A DNA stretch of 64,000 nt from Cyanoderma ruficeps (GCA_008694505.1 VZDJ01000301.1:411485-475484); one strand, 5' to 3'. Counted from the first letter of the stretch, positions 37,631 to 52,600 are shown. Numbers and translations: made by a program. The notes: generated from the sequence alone by a model not told the origin.

Positions 37631-40600
37631 CCCAGCACTCACTCCATCCCCCTTCTGTTTATTAAATATTTCTATTTCCAGGTTGTTGTAAATTGCATTT
37701 TGATGGTAATTTTTAGAGGTTTTAAAAATATTTTTTCTTTTTTTTCTTAATTTAGGCAATTTTAAAAATAAAATTAAAAATCATGTTTCAGCATGAGCTA
37801 TCTCCTTCCTCTTTAAAAGTAAAAACTTTGTGCTTTGTCACTTGGAAAAAAACCCTTCCCTTTATTTTGTAGTGAAGTTATTAAGCAAAAGCTAATTTCA
37901 CAACAAGTTTAGTTCCTCTGAAAACCCAGCTGATAGTCAAGATACCTACATCTCAAAAATATAAGTAGATATTCAACAAGATCTGTAGAAGGCAAGCTGA
38001 AGACAACTTGTGGCTCTAAGCATGTGTTACCCTGATCACTATTAAGTTGCTCTTTCCTGTTTCTACCCTGTTCACGTCTCCCTTCTATTAATTTCCATCT
38101 TTTCCCCAAGCTCACACATCTGTAGCTTCCCTCAGCAGTGGATGTAGTGTTCCCACCAGTCTCCAGACTTGGACCTGTGGTGCACTACAATAACAGTCTG
38201 TGATGGGTATAATATTTGAAGTATTTTAAAAGATATTTGCATTCAAAACTTCCCTTTGAAGAACAGGAGGGACTAAGCCTCAGTGCATGAAATTCCAGCT
38301 TTTTTCTGGAGAATTTAACCCGGGTTGTTAAATCAGTTAATGTTCACTGCTGCAGGCTCCACCCTGCTTTCTTGATGTTAACAGGACTAAAGGGTGGGAT
38401 TTTAGTTGGACCTTAGGAACAGAGATCTGCATATTTTTATAATATTAAGCAGACATCTTTGCATGTACATTGATAACAAGGAATTGCCAGATCAAAAGCT
38501 GTGGGTCAAATTACTGAAGTTCTCTGTTTCATGGCACATCTGATAATCTCTGAGCAAGGAGAACAAGCTTGATATCCCCTCATCCAGAGATATTATGTTT
38601 TCCTGCTGGGTCCCAAAACAGATTTGAAGCATCAGATTGCCACAGCTGACAGGTTTAACTCAAACATCTGCTGAGCACAGCCTGGAGGGATCGTGTCAAA
38701 AGAGAGAGAGATTAGGAGCATCTCCTGCTCTTTGGCTAAGAGTAGTTCTTATTTGGTGCAGAGATTCTCTGGTCTCAGAGCAAATGTAGCCCACAGAGTG
38801 TGTCTCTCTCATGACTGTTTTGGAAGAGGGGTTCAGCCCAGTAAATGAGTTTCAAAAGCCTGACAGGAGCGAGGAAGGGCAAACACAGTGCACAGCCCTC
38901 CCCGTGTCTGTGCCACACTGGTCAGGCAAGGCAAGCCTGAATTCCTGAGCAACCTGACAAACATTGAGAGGCCTTTAGTGACAGCTCTTACTTACTGTGT
39001 CAGTGTCCATATAAACTTAAAGCCCAGCCTGAGTGAAAATCTTATGAGGAAGGCACAGAGGGTGGAAAACCTCTCCAAAGGTTCAACACAGCCACAAAAA
39101 AGTATTCCAAAGCAAAAGTGACAGCTCCTCATTGCCGTCCTGGTGGACTAGGAAAACTGCTGCCAGAGAGATGCAAAGCCTGTGGGGACTCCTGAGGTTC
39201 TGCTGCCATCCTCTTCCTTCAAAGGAGGCCTTCCAGTGCATCCCAGGTTTTCATTATGTGCGTCATGACAAACAGAGCAGAATTGTGAAACTTGCAGACC
39301 ACACAGGGAAGCAACTTTCAATTCAGCACTGAACAAATTCCCCCCAAAATTAAACTTCAGCTTTATGCCTGCTTTTACCACCTCACCATTCCCCACACAA
39401 CAAAACACCATGGTTTGCATTTTGCCTTCTGTCTTCATCACGTGGCAGTGAGGGGGGCAGATCAGGGCACACATTTTGCATGTATAATGCAAGCACTGAG
39501 CAGCAAGAGTCTCATCAGTCCTGGTTCAGCTCTGCAGCCCTGCCAAGGGGAGCCTGCAATGCTGCTGCAGCATGAAGGCATCACAGCGTCAGGCTTGTTC
39601 ATTGACTAAATGAGAGACAGAAAACCCCTGTGCCAAATAAATGGATTGCATAATCTTAAGCTAGTCTGGAATGCCTGGAAGGTAAAGGAAGGATAGTGGG
39701 TATTATAAAGCTGCCAGCAGTCTTTTCGGTGAGATATATAAAGCTGAGAAAGCATGAGGTGCAAATAGCAGCATATGGTGGGGAAACTCCAGGATTTCCA
39801 TGAGGGGGACACAAAATTTGATAGGTATGATCAGCTCTTTCTACCTCCACCTTCAGCAATTATTGCATATAATTCAGCATAGAGGTCTGCTCCTTCTCTC
39901 TTCTTTGCTCCCAAACTAGCTATTAAATAAAACTCTTTAGCTCCAGGGTGAGAATCTGCTGCAACAGAAGTTTCCCTTGCTAAGGCATCTTTCCACACCA
40001 CACAGACAAAGGAAGTGTCTGTCTGCAGGAATTATTGCAGCAAGCAAAAGACTAATAGGACTATTCATTATCTTTAATTATATTCATCATCTTCTGGTGA
40101 TTAGAACACAGTCATAAATTAAGATACATTTAAATTTGGTACATTTGAATGAACTGGATATCCTTTGAATATCTTATAGGAAGTGAATCTGTTAGGAGTA
40201 ATGATTCTGTCACCTTGACAGGGCAGAAAGGATGCTTCAGCATGTCAGGGAAGTCAGCGGGCCTTGAGGTACAGTAACAGTGGCATTAGGAGAGGAAAGG
40301 ATCAGCCTTTGGTTTCTGAGAGCTGAAGATCCTGAGAGCTCAGCTGCCAGTGTTCAGCATTTTCTCAAGTACTGTCACAAAGAGCACAACCTTTTGTACT
40401 TCTGAAATATCTTGGGGTTTATTGTTCTCAACACAGGAGCTTCAGGACAAGACTCTGTGTGTGGAAGTAGCTCCCCATCTGTCCCCAGAGTGGTGAATTC
40501 ATACACAGAATTGTACTTGCACAAGGGTTGCAGACTTGGGGCTGTTAATACACTAAACTCATGTAACCTAGGAACAGAAATCCGCATTAGGGCCCAGCCC

Positions 40601-40868
40601 TTCTAAATCCCTCATATCTTAGTGGTTGCACTATAAATTAATCCAGTGGGAAGGATTAAAAGCTTGTGACTTGAGCTGCACCTTCCTAGGGGATGAGTGA
40701 ATGAGAGGGTACATCCTTCCCCAGGTTTTACTTCACTTGTCTCTATGTCTTTAGAGAAAATTTAAGCAAGTTATTTCCCAGAGAGAAAGTCGGTTATGTG
40801 TACAATTGTTATGCTTCTTCCACATTCTTACATTTCTCCAGTCACTAACTAACTGAGTTCAGATTACA

Positions 40869-40896
40869 GATATCTATCAGGTGATATCTATCAGGA
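40869..40896 (+). repeat. 14-bp tandem duplication
   Basis: GATATCTATCAGGT at 40869-40882 is repeated at 40883-40896 with one change in the final base. Confidence 0.75.
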
Positions 40897-41618
40897 ACTA
40901 TGATGCCTCCTGCTCCTGGCACCATGCCTTTTGTACATGGCTCAGAGACCAACTAATACATGTGCTCCATTTCACTGCTTGCCATCGTAGTGAACCTCCA
41001 GGGATTGTAAAAGGTGACCCCATTTGCCTTTAGAGACAGCAGGTCTACAACATCATCAGTTGTGCATTGCTCTTGAAGCTGACCAAGTGTAAATGTTTTT
41101 AATGTGGATTAAGGCACACAAACAGGATATGTCAGGTTGGCAAAACCCTCTGAATCCCAGTTGATTGTCAGTGATATCAGTGGGCCTGGCTGAAAATTAT
41201 ATGCATCATGTTAGCCTGCATTTACTGGGGACAAAGAACATGTGGCCGGCAGGTCCCTGTGGCTTGGTCAGCCTTTTGTGGAAAAGGCACCTGCTTCTGT
41301 CACCAGGGCTGTCCCGGAACGAATGGCCATGTGAGTAAACAAAAGATCTACTGTTACTTGTTCCTGGATACAATTTTTTGTTGGTCAGCCCCTGGAGCAC
41401 CAGAGTGCTTTACACCATGACAAGAATGTACATCAGTGTGTCACACTGCACATCAGCACCCAAACCAATCATTGCTGTTAAGAAATCCACCTCTGCCAAC
41501 GCAAATACCTTATCACTGGCAGCGAAGGGACACCCCCTGTCCAGATTTGGGTTGCCAGAATTCATTCATGATCAAATTATTCTGAGCTGCTTTAACTATG
41601 TTTATGTTTCCATCGGGG

Positions 41619-41643
41619 AAAAAAAAAAAAATATATATATATA
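41619..41643 (+). repeat. A13 followed by (AT)n microsatellite
   Basis: Thirteen A pass directly into about six AT units. This could be the decayed poly(A) tail of a lost insertion, but no element is recognisable upstream. Confidence 0.8.
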
Positions 41644-43519
41644 ACCTTAGCCAGTTTAAAAAAAATGTAAAAACTATGTGGAAAGTGATAGCTGGTACAT
41701 TACTTCAGAGAGATAAAATATTCAATCTGACTGGAACTTTTATCTGTGAATACATCTGCAGAGCCAGGATTACCTTGAAACAAAAGGAATTCAGAGCAGA
41801 AACAATGCCCACTTTTAGCAGCTGCTAAGAAATTGCTGAGTGTCTTTAAATCTCCTTTTTTCACACCACCATCTAAATAAGACACATATAGGTTGCACAC
41901 ATAAAAGCTCATAATGCAGTGAACAGAAGCTGAATAACAGCATTGAACCTGAATTTAAATTATTTCAAACAATTAAACGAAATTCAGAGCAGAACAAAGT
42001 AACCCAGCCTGAAGCAGCGCAAAATGCAAATAAACAGAATCAATGGAAGTTATTCTCACTTATAACCCAGTAAAATAAAATGCACTAAAATAAAAATGAG
42101 GTAAAATACAACCAGAAGAGCAGGATCTCAGTAAGAAAATTACTCTAATGCATTTTCTAATGAAAATATTTGGAATCGATAAATGCAAATACTACTTTGT
42201 GTGCTGATTTCCATCAGGCACATCTGGTTTTATCTGAAAGCTCCCATTGAAGTCCCAGAGTTCCACAGCCAATCTAAGAGATGCAAGACAGAAACAGAGA
42301 TTCTAAGCTGTTGTAGGTAATGGGAAAAACAGTAGGTGAAGATGGTGCTTTAGTCCTTCAAGAGCTCCAAACAAGGCTGTTTGCCTGCCACTCTGCAGTA
42401 GACTGAATAGACTGCCCTGTGCTTAACAATAGGCCAGGGTAATAAAGAATATATTTGTTTTCAATTCCTCTAGTTACATTTTTTCTATATATTTTAGGTT
42501 TATTTCTTTAGACTGATTTTTTTTCAAAGAAGCATTCAGCTGCTACTGAACTGAGAAAAAAAAATTAAAACGCACAAAATTGTTTCTGGAAGAGGCTATT
42601 TCTTTGTTAATCTGTGCTTTTCTTTATCCTAAATCACAGGGCAGGGTCTAATCTCTGCCTGCATTTTTAAATTGAGGTTACTGAAGGGAAGAAACCGCTT
42701 CTGGAGGGAGGAACAACGCCCATTTACCCGAATACCTAAACTCCTACCCCTGACATTCACACAGTGGTACCTTTCATCTGTCAGAAGCACTTGACTGCTT
42801 TCAGCAAAGGAGGTTGAGTAGACAGAGTAAAATGTCACTTCTCATGGCAGCATGCTGTAAAATTCTCCCTTCTCTCCTCCCCCAAAAACATCTCTCAGGG
42901 GGTGATTACACTGCTGCCATGACCATGAGTCCATATGCTGGATTGTTTTAGTAACTAAACCTGCTCAAAGGACTTTGAATAGCTACTGATTCTTGGGCAG
43001 CTTTAGGTAATAACTCTTTCCACACCCACAACTAGAAAACGCCGCTTTATTTTCAATTCATGTCAATAATCAAACAGTAACTATGACCCAGCCCTATCTG
43101 AACATGAAACAATCAGCTAATCTAGGCAAAAACTTCCTCCACGTTTGTTAAGGATGAAAGTACATCTCTGTGCCTTTGTTCTTAAGGATCTGAATAAAGT
43201 TTGAGGCTGTAGTTTGGTTTTGAACATACAATTTGAGATTAAAGAATGCATTCACACTTCCTATTGCATATTCTACATACATTTAGCCTCTGAACATGAT
43301 GGCATCCTTAATTTTTTTTCTGTGACATCTCATTGTTAGGCTGTTTAAATTCATTTGAAAAAGTCATTAGCTTTACATTAAGGGTTGCTGTGGCACCTGG
43401 CAGATGATCTATAGAGGAAAGTTGTGTTCATTAGTGCTCATAGACTGAGAAACATTATTTAGAAGAAGGATAGCACTAATGGTATCTGACACATAAATAC
43501 ACATCCGTGTTCATCAATG

Positions 43520-43622
43520 AATCACACAGTGCATTATCAATGTTACCACTCATAAGACCCCCGTGGAGTAGGTAGGAGGAATTACTGAGGCTGCTGAGAT
43601 GGGGAAATGAGGCATAGATACT
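43520..43622 (+). mobile_element. MIR-like SINE relic
   Basis: The ordered match runs CACTCATAAGACCC, then GAGTAGGTAGGAGGAATTA, then GAGATGGGGAAATGAGGCA. The MIR core has the series CTCACAACAACCC, GAGGTAGGTACTATTATTA and AGATGAGGAAACTGAGGCA. This is the better of the two MIR-like matches in the window, and the order and spacing are kept. The sequence is strongly diverged; assignment is from memory of the consensus. Confidence 0.5.
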
Positions 43623-46600
43623 GTAGAGAAGAAATGGGATTACAAATAAATAGCAAATCTAAACACACAAACAAAGAGCGAAATTAACTCCAGTCTTTGT
43701 TTCTCATCCACTGCTGGAAAAACAAACCCATCCTGCTCATCCCATCTGTCTGATAATGGAAGTGCCTGAACTGACACGGAGGGGACAAACATCTTAGGAT
43801 TCCCTCAGCTGCAGGGTTTTAAGCTCCATGTAGGCACCAACCAGCAAGAGATTTCAGCAGGGAAGAGCAACAGCCACCCAGGCCAAGGCCAGCAGAGCCC
43901 ATCACTGTCCTCTCCCCTGGCAGGATGTCAGAACTTGCTCTGAGGGAAGACTGCTGCTGGCAAGGTGGCTATCAGCAGCACTGGACTGATGGGCCTTGTC
44001 ATCCCCATCCACTACAGCTTTGATCAGGAAACAAAACCTGAATCCTCCAAGCCCTCAGACATCCAGGGAGAAGGCAGAGATGAAGGCTGGTAAGAAAACT
44101 GTACACTTCTGCATTAGGAATTTTTATTTTGCATTAGTGTTTTTATGAGCGCTGGGAAGATAATTCCTGACTATTTCATTCACCCATACTTCTGCTTGCT
44201 AAAAATATTTTTAAGCCAGCAGAGTGAAGATTATGGAGAAAAATGAGACAGTTTAAATGCCCCGTATTATGGAGAACAATAAAAAAATGTTTAAAGTTTC
44301 CTGGTTTTATAAAACACAATGGACCATGTCTGCTCCTGAGAGCAGTTTAAGTACACTGCACCCTATAAGATGTTTTACCTAATCATCCACATTAAAGATC
44401 CTATCCTGGTAAAATCAGGATTGCAGTAACATTTTGCATTAATGCTTGATTTTACCTTCAGTTTGGGAAAGACACAAGAGTCTCTCAGAAGTAGCAATTT
44501 GTTGTCCAACCCACATCTAAGGACGGGCCACTCACTTTCAGCAGGGAGTAATCTCTGCACTGTCACTACAGCAAAGTTAGCTGTATGTCATTTTCCACTG
44601 GGATGGGATCTTTCCAGCAAGAAAGCCAATAGGACACCTGAACTTGAAGCAAAAACCAAATCATGCATATTGTCCACTCTGCCTGATGTAGATTTTTCTT
44701 TTCCAGTAAAATTTCTCTATATTTTTTCCATCATCCAGGTTTGAGATTCTTAGGAGCTAATGTTAACTTCCAAAACATATCAGTTCTTGATGGAAAGCTT
44801 CTGTAGTTGAAGTGTATTTGCTCACTAAATAAACAAGAGAGAAAATCATCCTCTGGGCTTTCACCAGCAGTTTCTGACAAGGAAACAAATCCTCCTCTTT
44901 TTACCAATGAATAATATGGGCAATGAGCTCTAAAACTCATTACCCACTAAAACTTCAGCTCATTAGGTTGGCAAGTATTATCAACCTCAACACCCGTGTC
45001 TGGGGGCAGAGGATCACCCTACATCTCTTCAGGGCCCTCTCACCAAATCTCTTCTTGAAACATTACAGGGTGCTGTGGCTTAGTCCAGAAGCCATGAGCT
45101 CAGAAGACAGTTCTGGAAAACTTGTGATGCTCTAAACTTCATTTGACACTGGTAGAAGAGTCTTAGAAAAACGTCAAGGCTAAACCATTTATGTGGTTGA
45201 ACAGCAGTTCATCGCTCTTGAAAACAGACAGGATTGGGAGTGATTTCTCCTTGGCATTTGGATCCAGCAGGCAGAGCCACAGCACAGAGCTCTGGCAAAA
45301 TCCTGTTCCCAGCCAGTTCAGCAGTGTGAGATCTGATGTCACAGCTGCACAAAGCAGGAAGCCAGGGTATGCCCACCCGGGACTAATATTCCCTCTTGAC
45401 CTTGGAGTGGCATAAAAGAGACAAGACCTGATAGAAAGCCACTAATGGCCTGAGACCTTCTCTTTCCTGTAGGAGTCGAACACAGCAATGCAAATCTTGA
45501 AATTGCATCACTGTCAAATTTTGCAAAAACAATGGGGAAGGTGAGCAAGCTTCCAGGTCAGTAACAGCCTTTGGAGGAGGGCAAGAGGAGCTAAACAAGC
45601 TGCTATAAAAATGCAGACACTGTCTTGGTATCAGGACAAAAAACCACAGAGGACCGCAAAGGAGCTGAGGCAGTGAAGGCTTTTCAATCAGTGAGGGACA
45701 CAGTTTATTAGCCTGGCAATAAACCTTATTTGTTGACCATTTGTTGATGAGATTTAAAATCAAACAGGCCAATAGTGTACACTGCATAATCCTGCTGCTT
45801 AGCTCAACACTGCAGCACGTTGAATTAACCCCATTTTTACTTGCTGTATATCCAGACATGTTTTACCAGCAATTACAAAGTTTGATGGAACATTGGAATC
45901 CAAATTCGGAATGCACAAAAGCTGAAGTGCCCAACCAAGAAGTTATTTATAGCAAGATCATGGGGAGAAGCTACAGATTTTTCACGTTTTCCTTTAGAGC
46001 AATGTTTTTATTTTATGTGCTGGGGTCATGTTCACACCATCTTTAATCTGAAAGAGCTGTGTGCAAGACTAATAAGCCTCAGTTTCATGCTGAAAAGAAC
46101 TGTGTTAGGTGAGACTGTAGGTACATTGCCTAAAGGGCTGGGAAGGAGCCTCCTTCTAACTTCTACTTTTGCAGGGATTTTGAGATGTATGTGCTGCCTG
46201 CCTCATTGTGAGAAGGAAATTTTTTGCTCCAGATCCAGCAGACACTCTGCTGTTGTTCTGGGTCCAGGGAGAAGCAGAGGCCGAAACTCACAAGAACAGA
46301 TAAGCATTACATTCTTTTCATATTGTATTATGGAAGAACATTACTCTCAGTTTTCATCCTTGCTTACGACTCCTCTGCCTCCTCTCAGACACGACACTAG
46401 AGTAGAATCTTGCGGAGAGAAGACCTTGCAGAACAAAGACCTTGCTGAACAACAGCACAACAGATTGTAGGAGAGACAAAAATTGGACACGGCTGGTTTA
46501 TGGATGTAATTAAAGAGTTTCTGGCAAGAGTGATTTCTACCAAGGTTACTTGTATAGTTCACCAGTGCAAAAGCAAGCAAAAATGCAAGTTCTTGAAGGT

Positions 46601-49600
46601 CCAGGAGATATTTTATTCTTTAACCTATTTAATTTTATTCATTTTTTATCACTAAGGGAGGGAAAAGAGGGCATTTCAGCTCTGAACTATAAGGCTGACT
46701 TGCAGCTGGTGGCCCAGTAATTGGTATTTATGGCTCAGATGCATCACTAACACACAGGTTGGAGACTGATATTTTCATCACTCCTTCCTTTGCTCTCAGC
46801 TTTGCAGCTATTTCATGCACTCTGGGTTTGCCAATTACCTTCCCGAGGTGGGACGGGGTGATTTGTTTTTAATGCACGTACAGTGAGTTTGAATAGCCTG
46901 GTTTGTTTTTGCATTTGCAATTTCATGGGGACAGATTCAGGGACAAACACATAGGAGAGGCAGCAGATAGCCTTGCTAAGCATCTCAAAGAGTTCTTGGA
47001 GCTTCATTTCACCCCAGCCTATTACATATCTGTCCCCAAACTGGCTCTTAAGCTGCCAGCTAGTGCTGCTCCCTTTGGTTCGTGGCCTCTGTGCTCCTGG
47101 TGCCTGTTAAGCTGTTGTGCAGTTCTCATGCTGGGAGCTTTGCCTTCCTGGGGACTGGAAGGATGCTGAGGGCTGGTGTGATACATTGCAGGGATGAAAC
47201 CTGGAAGCTGTAGCTTTGATTGAGAGAGATGTTATTGAAAGGGTTCACAGAACGGGTGTGCAGAGTCAATCCAGAAAAAGATGCCTTGACAGAATCCTAT
47301 GAACAGAGGATGAGAGCCCAGTAGGAACCAGGAGGTGCAAGGGCAGCTTTCATGAGACATGCTGCTGGTTGTGTAGTCTGCAGCCCTAGATTTGGGATTT
47401 TTGAGGAAGTCAAATAGCATCTCATCTCTAATTCAATCCTCTTTCAGTCTGTCCTGTATTCCTAGAGTCCCGATTTCCCCCCAGAGATATAACAAGTCCT
47501 GCCTGAGGGCATGGATACTAACAAATTGAAAATGTCACTATTTTGTCATATTTGTCACTTTTGGAAGAAGCATGCTCAGAATAGGAAAAAGAAATTAAAA
47601 GATCAAGAGCACAACCAGCCAGAGCCCCTAGCATGCACAGAGGCTGTCTGGGATGATACACACCCCTGGGTGAAATGCCAATTCCTGAAGTCATTGAAAC
47701 CAGTCAGAGTCAGATAGCACAGATAAACTCTTAAATACACAGTAGAGTTTGAAAGGCAGACCATATACAGATTTAATTAGCATGCTGGAAATAGAGAAGA
47801 GGTACTGGAAAGCCATATAAATCTGCATTCCTAGATTTCTGAGTGTGAAGAATGGAAAAGGGAAGGTTTTCATATAGGAAAGAGAGGAAATAAAATATTT
47901 CAGTGAATGCACAGAAACTTCCCTCTAAATGGGCTGCTGAAATAACCCAGGACGAATAAGCTTCAGTTTCAACTGAAGCATGAAAGTCAATAATCTCTGT
48001 AACCTTTCTAAACTCTTTGCTCTTCTATCACATCTACAGAGGCTGAGGGGAGTTAATCTATTCGAGGTGTGTGTGTGTCTATACTCATTATACACAGCAG
48101 AGTACTCCTTCACTGAGAACCAGTTACTCAGCAGTCTATCTCATGCTCAGCACTGGTAAGAATTAAGGGAAGTGTCATTGTCATTTATGCTACTGAGAAT
48201 TTTACTAAACCCAGAAAAGACCCAGTTGTTCATCCCAAAAAAAGTGAAAACTTGAAGGATAAAAAGTGGTCCAAATTACCTTTAAACTATCAATTATTTG
48301 TCTAAAAATTAGTTTCTCATATATATGTTGCAATTCACAAACCATTTTGCAGATATATGCATTGTACATTAAGAATGAAATCTGGAATATTTCTTCTAAA
48401 AATGCCAAACTGAACCCATGCTGCTTTTCTCTTTTAAGTTTCTTTGTAAGGGGAAACAGTGCCTGAGCAGAGCGGATCATGTTGCTCTCAGAGGACAGCG
48501 TCAAGTTTTGAGACCTGTAACTACTTTGGTTTAGTCATTTTATCCCTGATGAAGCTTTCTCTTGCAGTCCATGGAAGGTGTCTTTCCATCTGGGCGACAA
48601 TTAGTAGATATTCCAGACTAAGACTTGCAGTTTCAGGACTGCATTAATTTTTAGTTGACGGTAATGAGACTGTCAGCATAATTCTTATCTCAGTAGAAAT
48701 AATCTCTCTCAGTCAGTGCTGCACAAAATGTACAACTGTCACTCACTGAACTTCTCTTCTACAGGTGCCAGATTGTTAGTGATAGGATGAAATAGAAAAA
48801 GTCATTAAGGGCAGGCAGGCTTGGCCCTAACAAGGGATTAATGAATAAATAATTTTCAGACCATTATTCCAAAAGAGAAAACCAAGAAGTTGCACCTGGA
48901 GAGAATATCAGAACGGACCCCAAATCTCCCGGCTTGCAGGATGAAATTTGGTTTCAACTGCAGAATAAGGATGCCTCTATCCTCTTTAGAACACTGTGCA
49001 GATAAATTCCTTCAGCAGTTGGAAATACTCAGATGTTGTGGCAATGGGCTTTACATAAAACACGCAAGTACATCTTGAGAATATTAAGTTTGTTGCTAAT
49101 TATTACTTTTAAACGAATATTTTTGATAGGCAATGATTGCAGTAGGAAAACATCACCATTGCAGTATACCACATGCACCCACGAACACGATGCATCAGCA
49201 ATAAAAGGGAGGAGAAATCCTCCTCTAACTATATCTCCCTTGGAAAGGCATTTATTTAAGGCCGGGCACTGGAGCATTTGAAGTACTGATGCAAGACACC
49301 ACCAAAAACATATCAACAGTGTTCCCTGGCTGAGATACCAGGTTTTCCACCATGAGGACACATGTGGAAGTTAATAAAAAAAGTTCAGGTATATGTCTGG
49401 TAATATGTCAGATCAATTATTTCAGGACTTTGGGGCGGGCAGAGGAAAGACAAGGTAGGGATAAGTTGGCTGCTGTTGGAACATGCTTTGCACAAGATGC
49501 AGCAATGGCAAATAGCCCAGTTTTAGTGGGCTAAGCTAAGTGATCCATAGATAAATATAGACTAAAAATGCAACAGCACCTACCATCAGATTAACAAAAT

Positions 49601-52600
49601 AAAATCAGTCTTGTAAAGGATGAAATGCCTGTTTCTGTCTTTGCAGCCAAGCACAAAGATGCTGCACACAACCATGTTTTTTGAACCAGTTCTTTTTTAA
49701 CATTTATATTACATAGGAAACAAAATCCAGCAGGGCTACTGTTTCCCACAGCGCAGCAGGAATCCATGTGTTCCACTGATAACTGAGGAAAAGCAGACCA
49801 AGATGTTCAGTGCAGAGGATGCTGAGTGTGACACACTGGCTGAGATGACCACTGACAAAACTGCCTCATTACGCATCACTGCACTGCAGCACAGCCAGAA
49901 GGGGCAGGGGAGAAGCTCACTCCTGAAATCCAAACCCAACCAGAAACAGGCAATTGCCTTGTCTCACCTGCCAAACCACAGCCTGTAAGGCCCACTGCTG
50001 TATCTGCTGATCTCATCTAAGCACTTTTTTCAGAGCTCACCTCTGAAGTACTTGCAGGGAGGTTTTTTGATATTCAGAGCTGGATTCAAAGATAGCTGAA
50101 CTCGTTAGGAACCCATAGCACCAGGTTTGAGATGGACTGCAAAGAAAAAGGCATTTCTGTGCCCAGGGCCATGCAGTGCAGACCCAGCCAGGCCTCCCAC
50201 TCTGCAGGATTGACACAGCACATGAAGAGGAAACACCTTTTGTGTAAGGTCCATAACCCAGTTCTTTGCCCTATAACACCTGTGTGACACAGCAGACATC
50301 CAAAGCCCTCAAAGTGACAAATAAACTTATAAATGATAACTCTGTCAACAGCTTAAATTGCTCAACCACTTCTTTTCTGCTTACTGGTAAATTGCTCCTC
50401 AGGCTGTTCTTGCTGAGCTTTTGTCCAATTCAGTTTCCCCTAGTAAGAGGATGAAGCAAGATAAAACTAAAAATAATGAAAAGCACTTCCCCCAGTTTTT
50501 CATCTGACAAATTTCACCCTGTTTTACCAAGTCCATTACAGATGATGACATACTAATTGCACCGTGTGCAGGACAACACAAAGCAATTAACACTTCTGCC
50601 GTGCTTGTGGCTGCTCTGTGCGGTTTCCAGGGGGAGGTATGACATGAAATCTCATGACTAGCATGAAACCAACTGTAGTTGACACTGAATTTATATTTTT
50701 CCATGCCTGCCTAACACCCAGTTCAGTGTCTGCTGGGCTTTCTCTTATATGCAATCTGGCAGCCTGGAACAGGAGACCTAATTTCTACAGACATGGCGTA
50801 AGAATAAATTGCCCAAGTTTTTGAGAGAACTGGGGATTTAAAGGAAACCAGATAATGTTCAATAGCCTACCAGAACAAAGGGGAAAGAAGAGTCCAAGTG
50901 TTCTTGACTTTGGACAACTCATTTCATCTCTCCCAAATCATTCATTCCTGGAATGCAAAGAATAATACAATGGCATTCTTAGGATGAAAAATATATTTAT
51001 GAATTAAAGTATAAAAAACCACAGGAGCTTTTCTCCTGTTTCAAGCTCTCAGCATTACTAACAATTTGATTTTATTAAAGATAATAAATATGGGCTTAAA
51101 TCGTGGCTTTTGTCTGTAACTCACCATTGCATCCAGCAGAATCCCCCACTGGAATTTCTGCAAAACTGCACAAATGAGCTTGTTCCCATAACTAATCCTA
51201 ACATTGTTAATGTTTGGGTTTAGGTATTGCATCTCTTCCCCCAGGTCTATTTACAGCCTATTGCTCTTTGCCACCTCCTACTCCTCCCTAACAGGCACCA
51301 GGACTGAAGGGTTCAGCCACAGGCAAGGATAACATCAGTTAACTGATGGGTCTATTTGATCCCTTGCACCAAGGCCCGTGGCCAACATGCTTTAACCACA
51401 GATAATGCCTGGGTGGTGACAACCAAACCCCTTCCAGCTGGATTATTTGTTGCAGATGTTTATTCTCAGCTGGCAAGGTGGGAAGGATAAAGACATGTAT
51501 GGCTCAGTCTGGGGGATTGCTCAGTGTGACTTAGGCAGTGCCAAAGCACTGACTAATCCCAATGAAAGTGAAAGGAAACTATTTAAGTTTGACTGAGGAT
51601 TTAGCAAACACGGGCACTACTTCCAGCCTCACCAGGGGGCTCTCGACAAGCCAGGGAACTGCAGGTGACTGGAAATGTTTAAAACAGCACTTGCAGAACC
51701 ATCCTAGCACACAGTCCTAAGCCTGCAGTCCAGGATGACTATGAGGTGGTGAACTTCCTCAGGAGGGACAGACAGGCAGCCAATCTGGCCTGCTGCACAT
51801 GCCTAAATCAGTAAGCATTGCATCATTGCTTGTGTAGGTGTATCCTTTACTTAGCATCCTGAATCTGTAGGAAACAAGTTACCTTGGCACTGGGATTCTG
51901 ATTGGCAAGACTCGTGAAATTTTAAGAAGGGACTAAACTGTTGGGGAATTTCTCTTACAAGATGTATTTCAGCTCTGGAAGTTGCTAAGTATTAAGTGGT
52001 AAAAGCAAGACCAAAAATTGTATCTTTTTGTCTCTGGTTTTGATGCTCTGCTTTGCTCTAAGTTAATTGGCAAATTTCTTTTATTTGCATATCTCAACAG
52101 AATGTTTATAATTCTCTGCACAAAAACTGATTTAGAAAGGAAAGCCTGAGAGTCTTTCAAGCAGAGCAGTTGGCAGATGCACAGGACCATATATAATGTA
52201 TGCCTATACCATAAAGACATACATCAGTAGTGGGTGGACTGTATATCTCCCTGTGCACTTATTTCTATTTTATGGTATTTTAAAATAAGAAATACCCTTT
52301 AAAGAAGCTGATTGCCTCAGGCTGGCAGAAATTTACAAGGCTCACTTGAAATGTTTTTGCTTAACAGCAGGAAAAAAAAATAAAAAGTCATGCATTTGAA
52401 AGTGAAAATTTCAATCATCCCAGTCCTGGTGACCTCTTCTGGGTATTAAGATGCTGTTGGCAGACAGCTCTCTTCAAAAGATAAATTGTGCCTTTCCACA
52501 GCAGCAGAATGGCATTTGTTTTCATGTCAGGACATATTGATTTCATACAAATTTTGGGGAAAATAACAGCTGGCCACATATATCAGTGATGCCAGAACAC

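Larger units (their letters stand above)
37631..43519. other. Non-coding stretch, no gene recognised
   Basis: Long AT-rich parts (37650-37790, 40060-40160, 41940-42200, 42420-42560) alternate with ordinary sequence. A 14-bp tandem duplication at 40869 and an A/AT microsatellite at 41619 are listed separately. No exon or transposon was recognised. Confidence 0.55.

Noticed and set aside
41619..41643. A13-(AT)n as the tail of a processed pseudogene
   Set aside because: Upstream sequence shows no coding remnant or target-site duplication.
43160..43200. Possible reverse MIR scrap (CTCTGTGCCTTTG)
   Set aside because: Match is too short and not continued on either side.
45383..45859. 158-codon minus frame
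   Set aside because: Cys/Leu/Ser-rich with no recognisable domain and no splice or start context.
46015..46470. 151-codon plus frame
   Set aside because: Composition is unlike a conserved protein; no acceptor or donor of quality at its ends.
48568..48621. Acceptor TTTCTCTTGCAG followed by 17 codons and TAA
   Set aside because: Too short to separate from chance, with no upstream exon or poly(A) signal.
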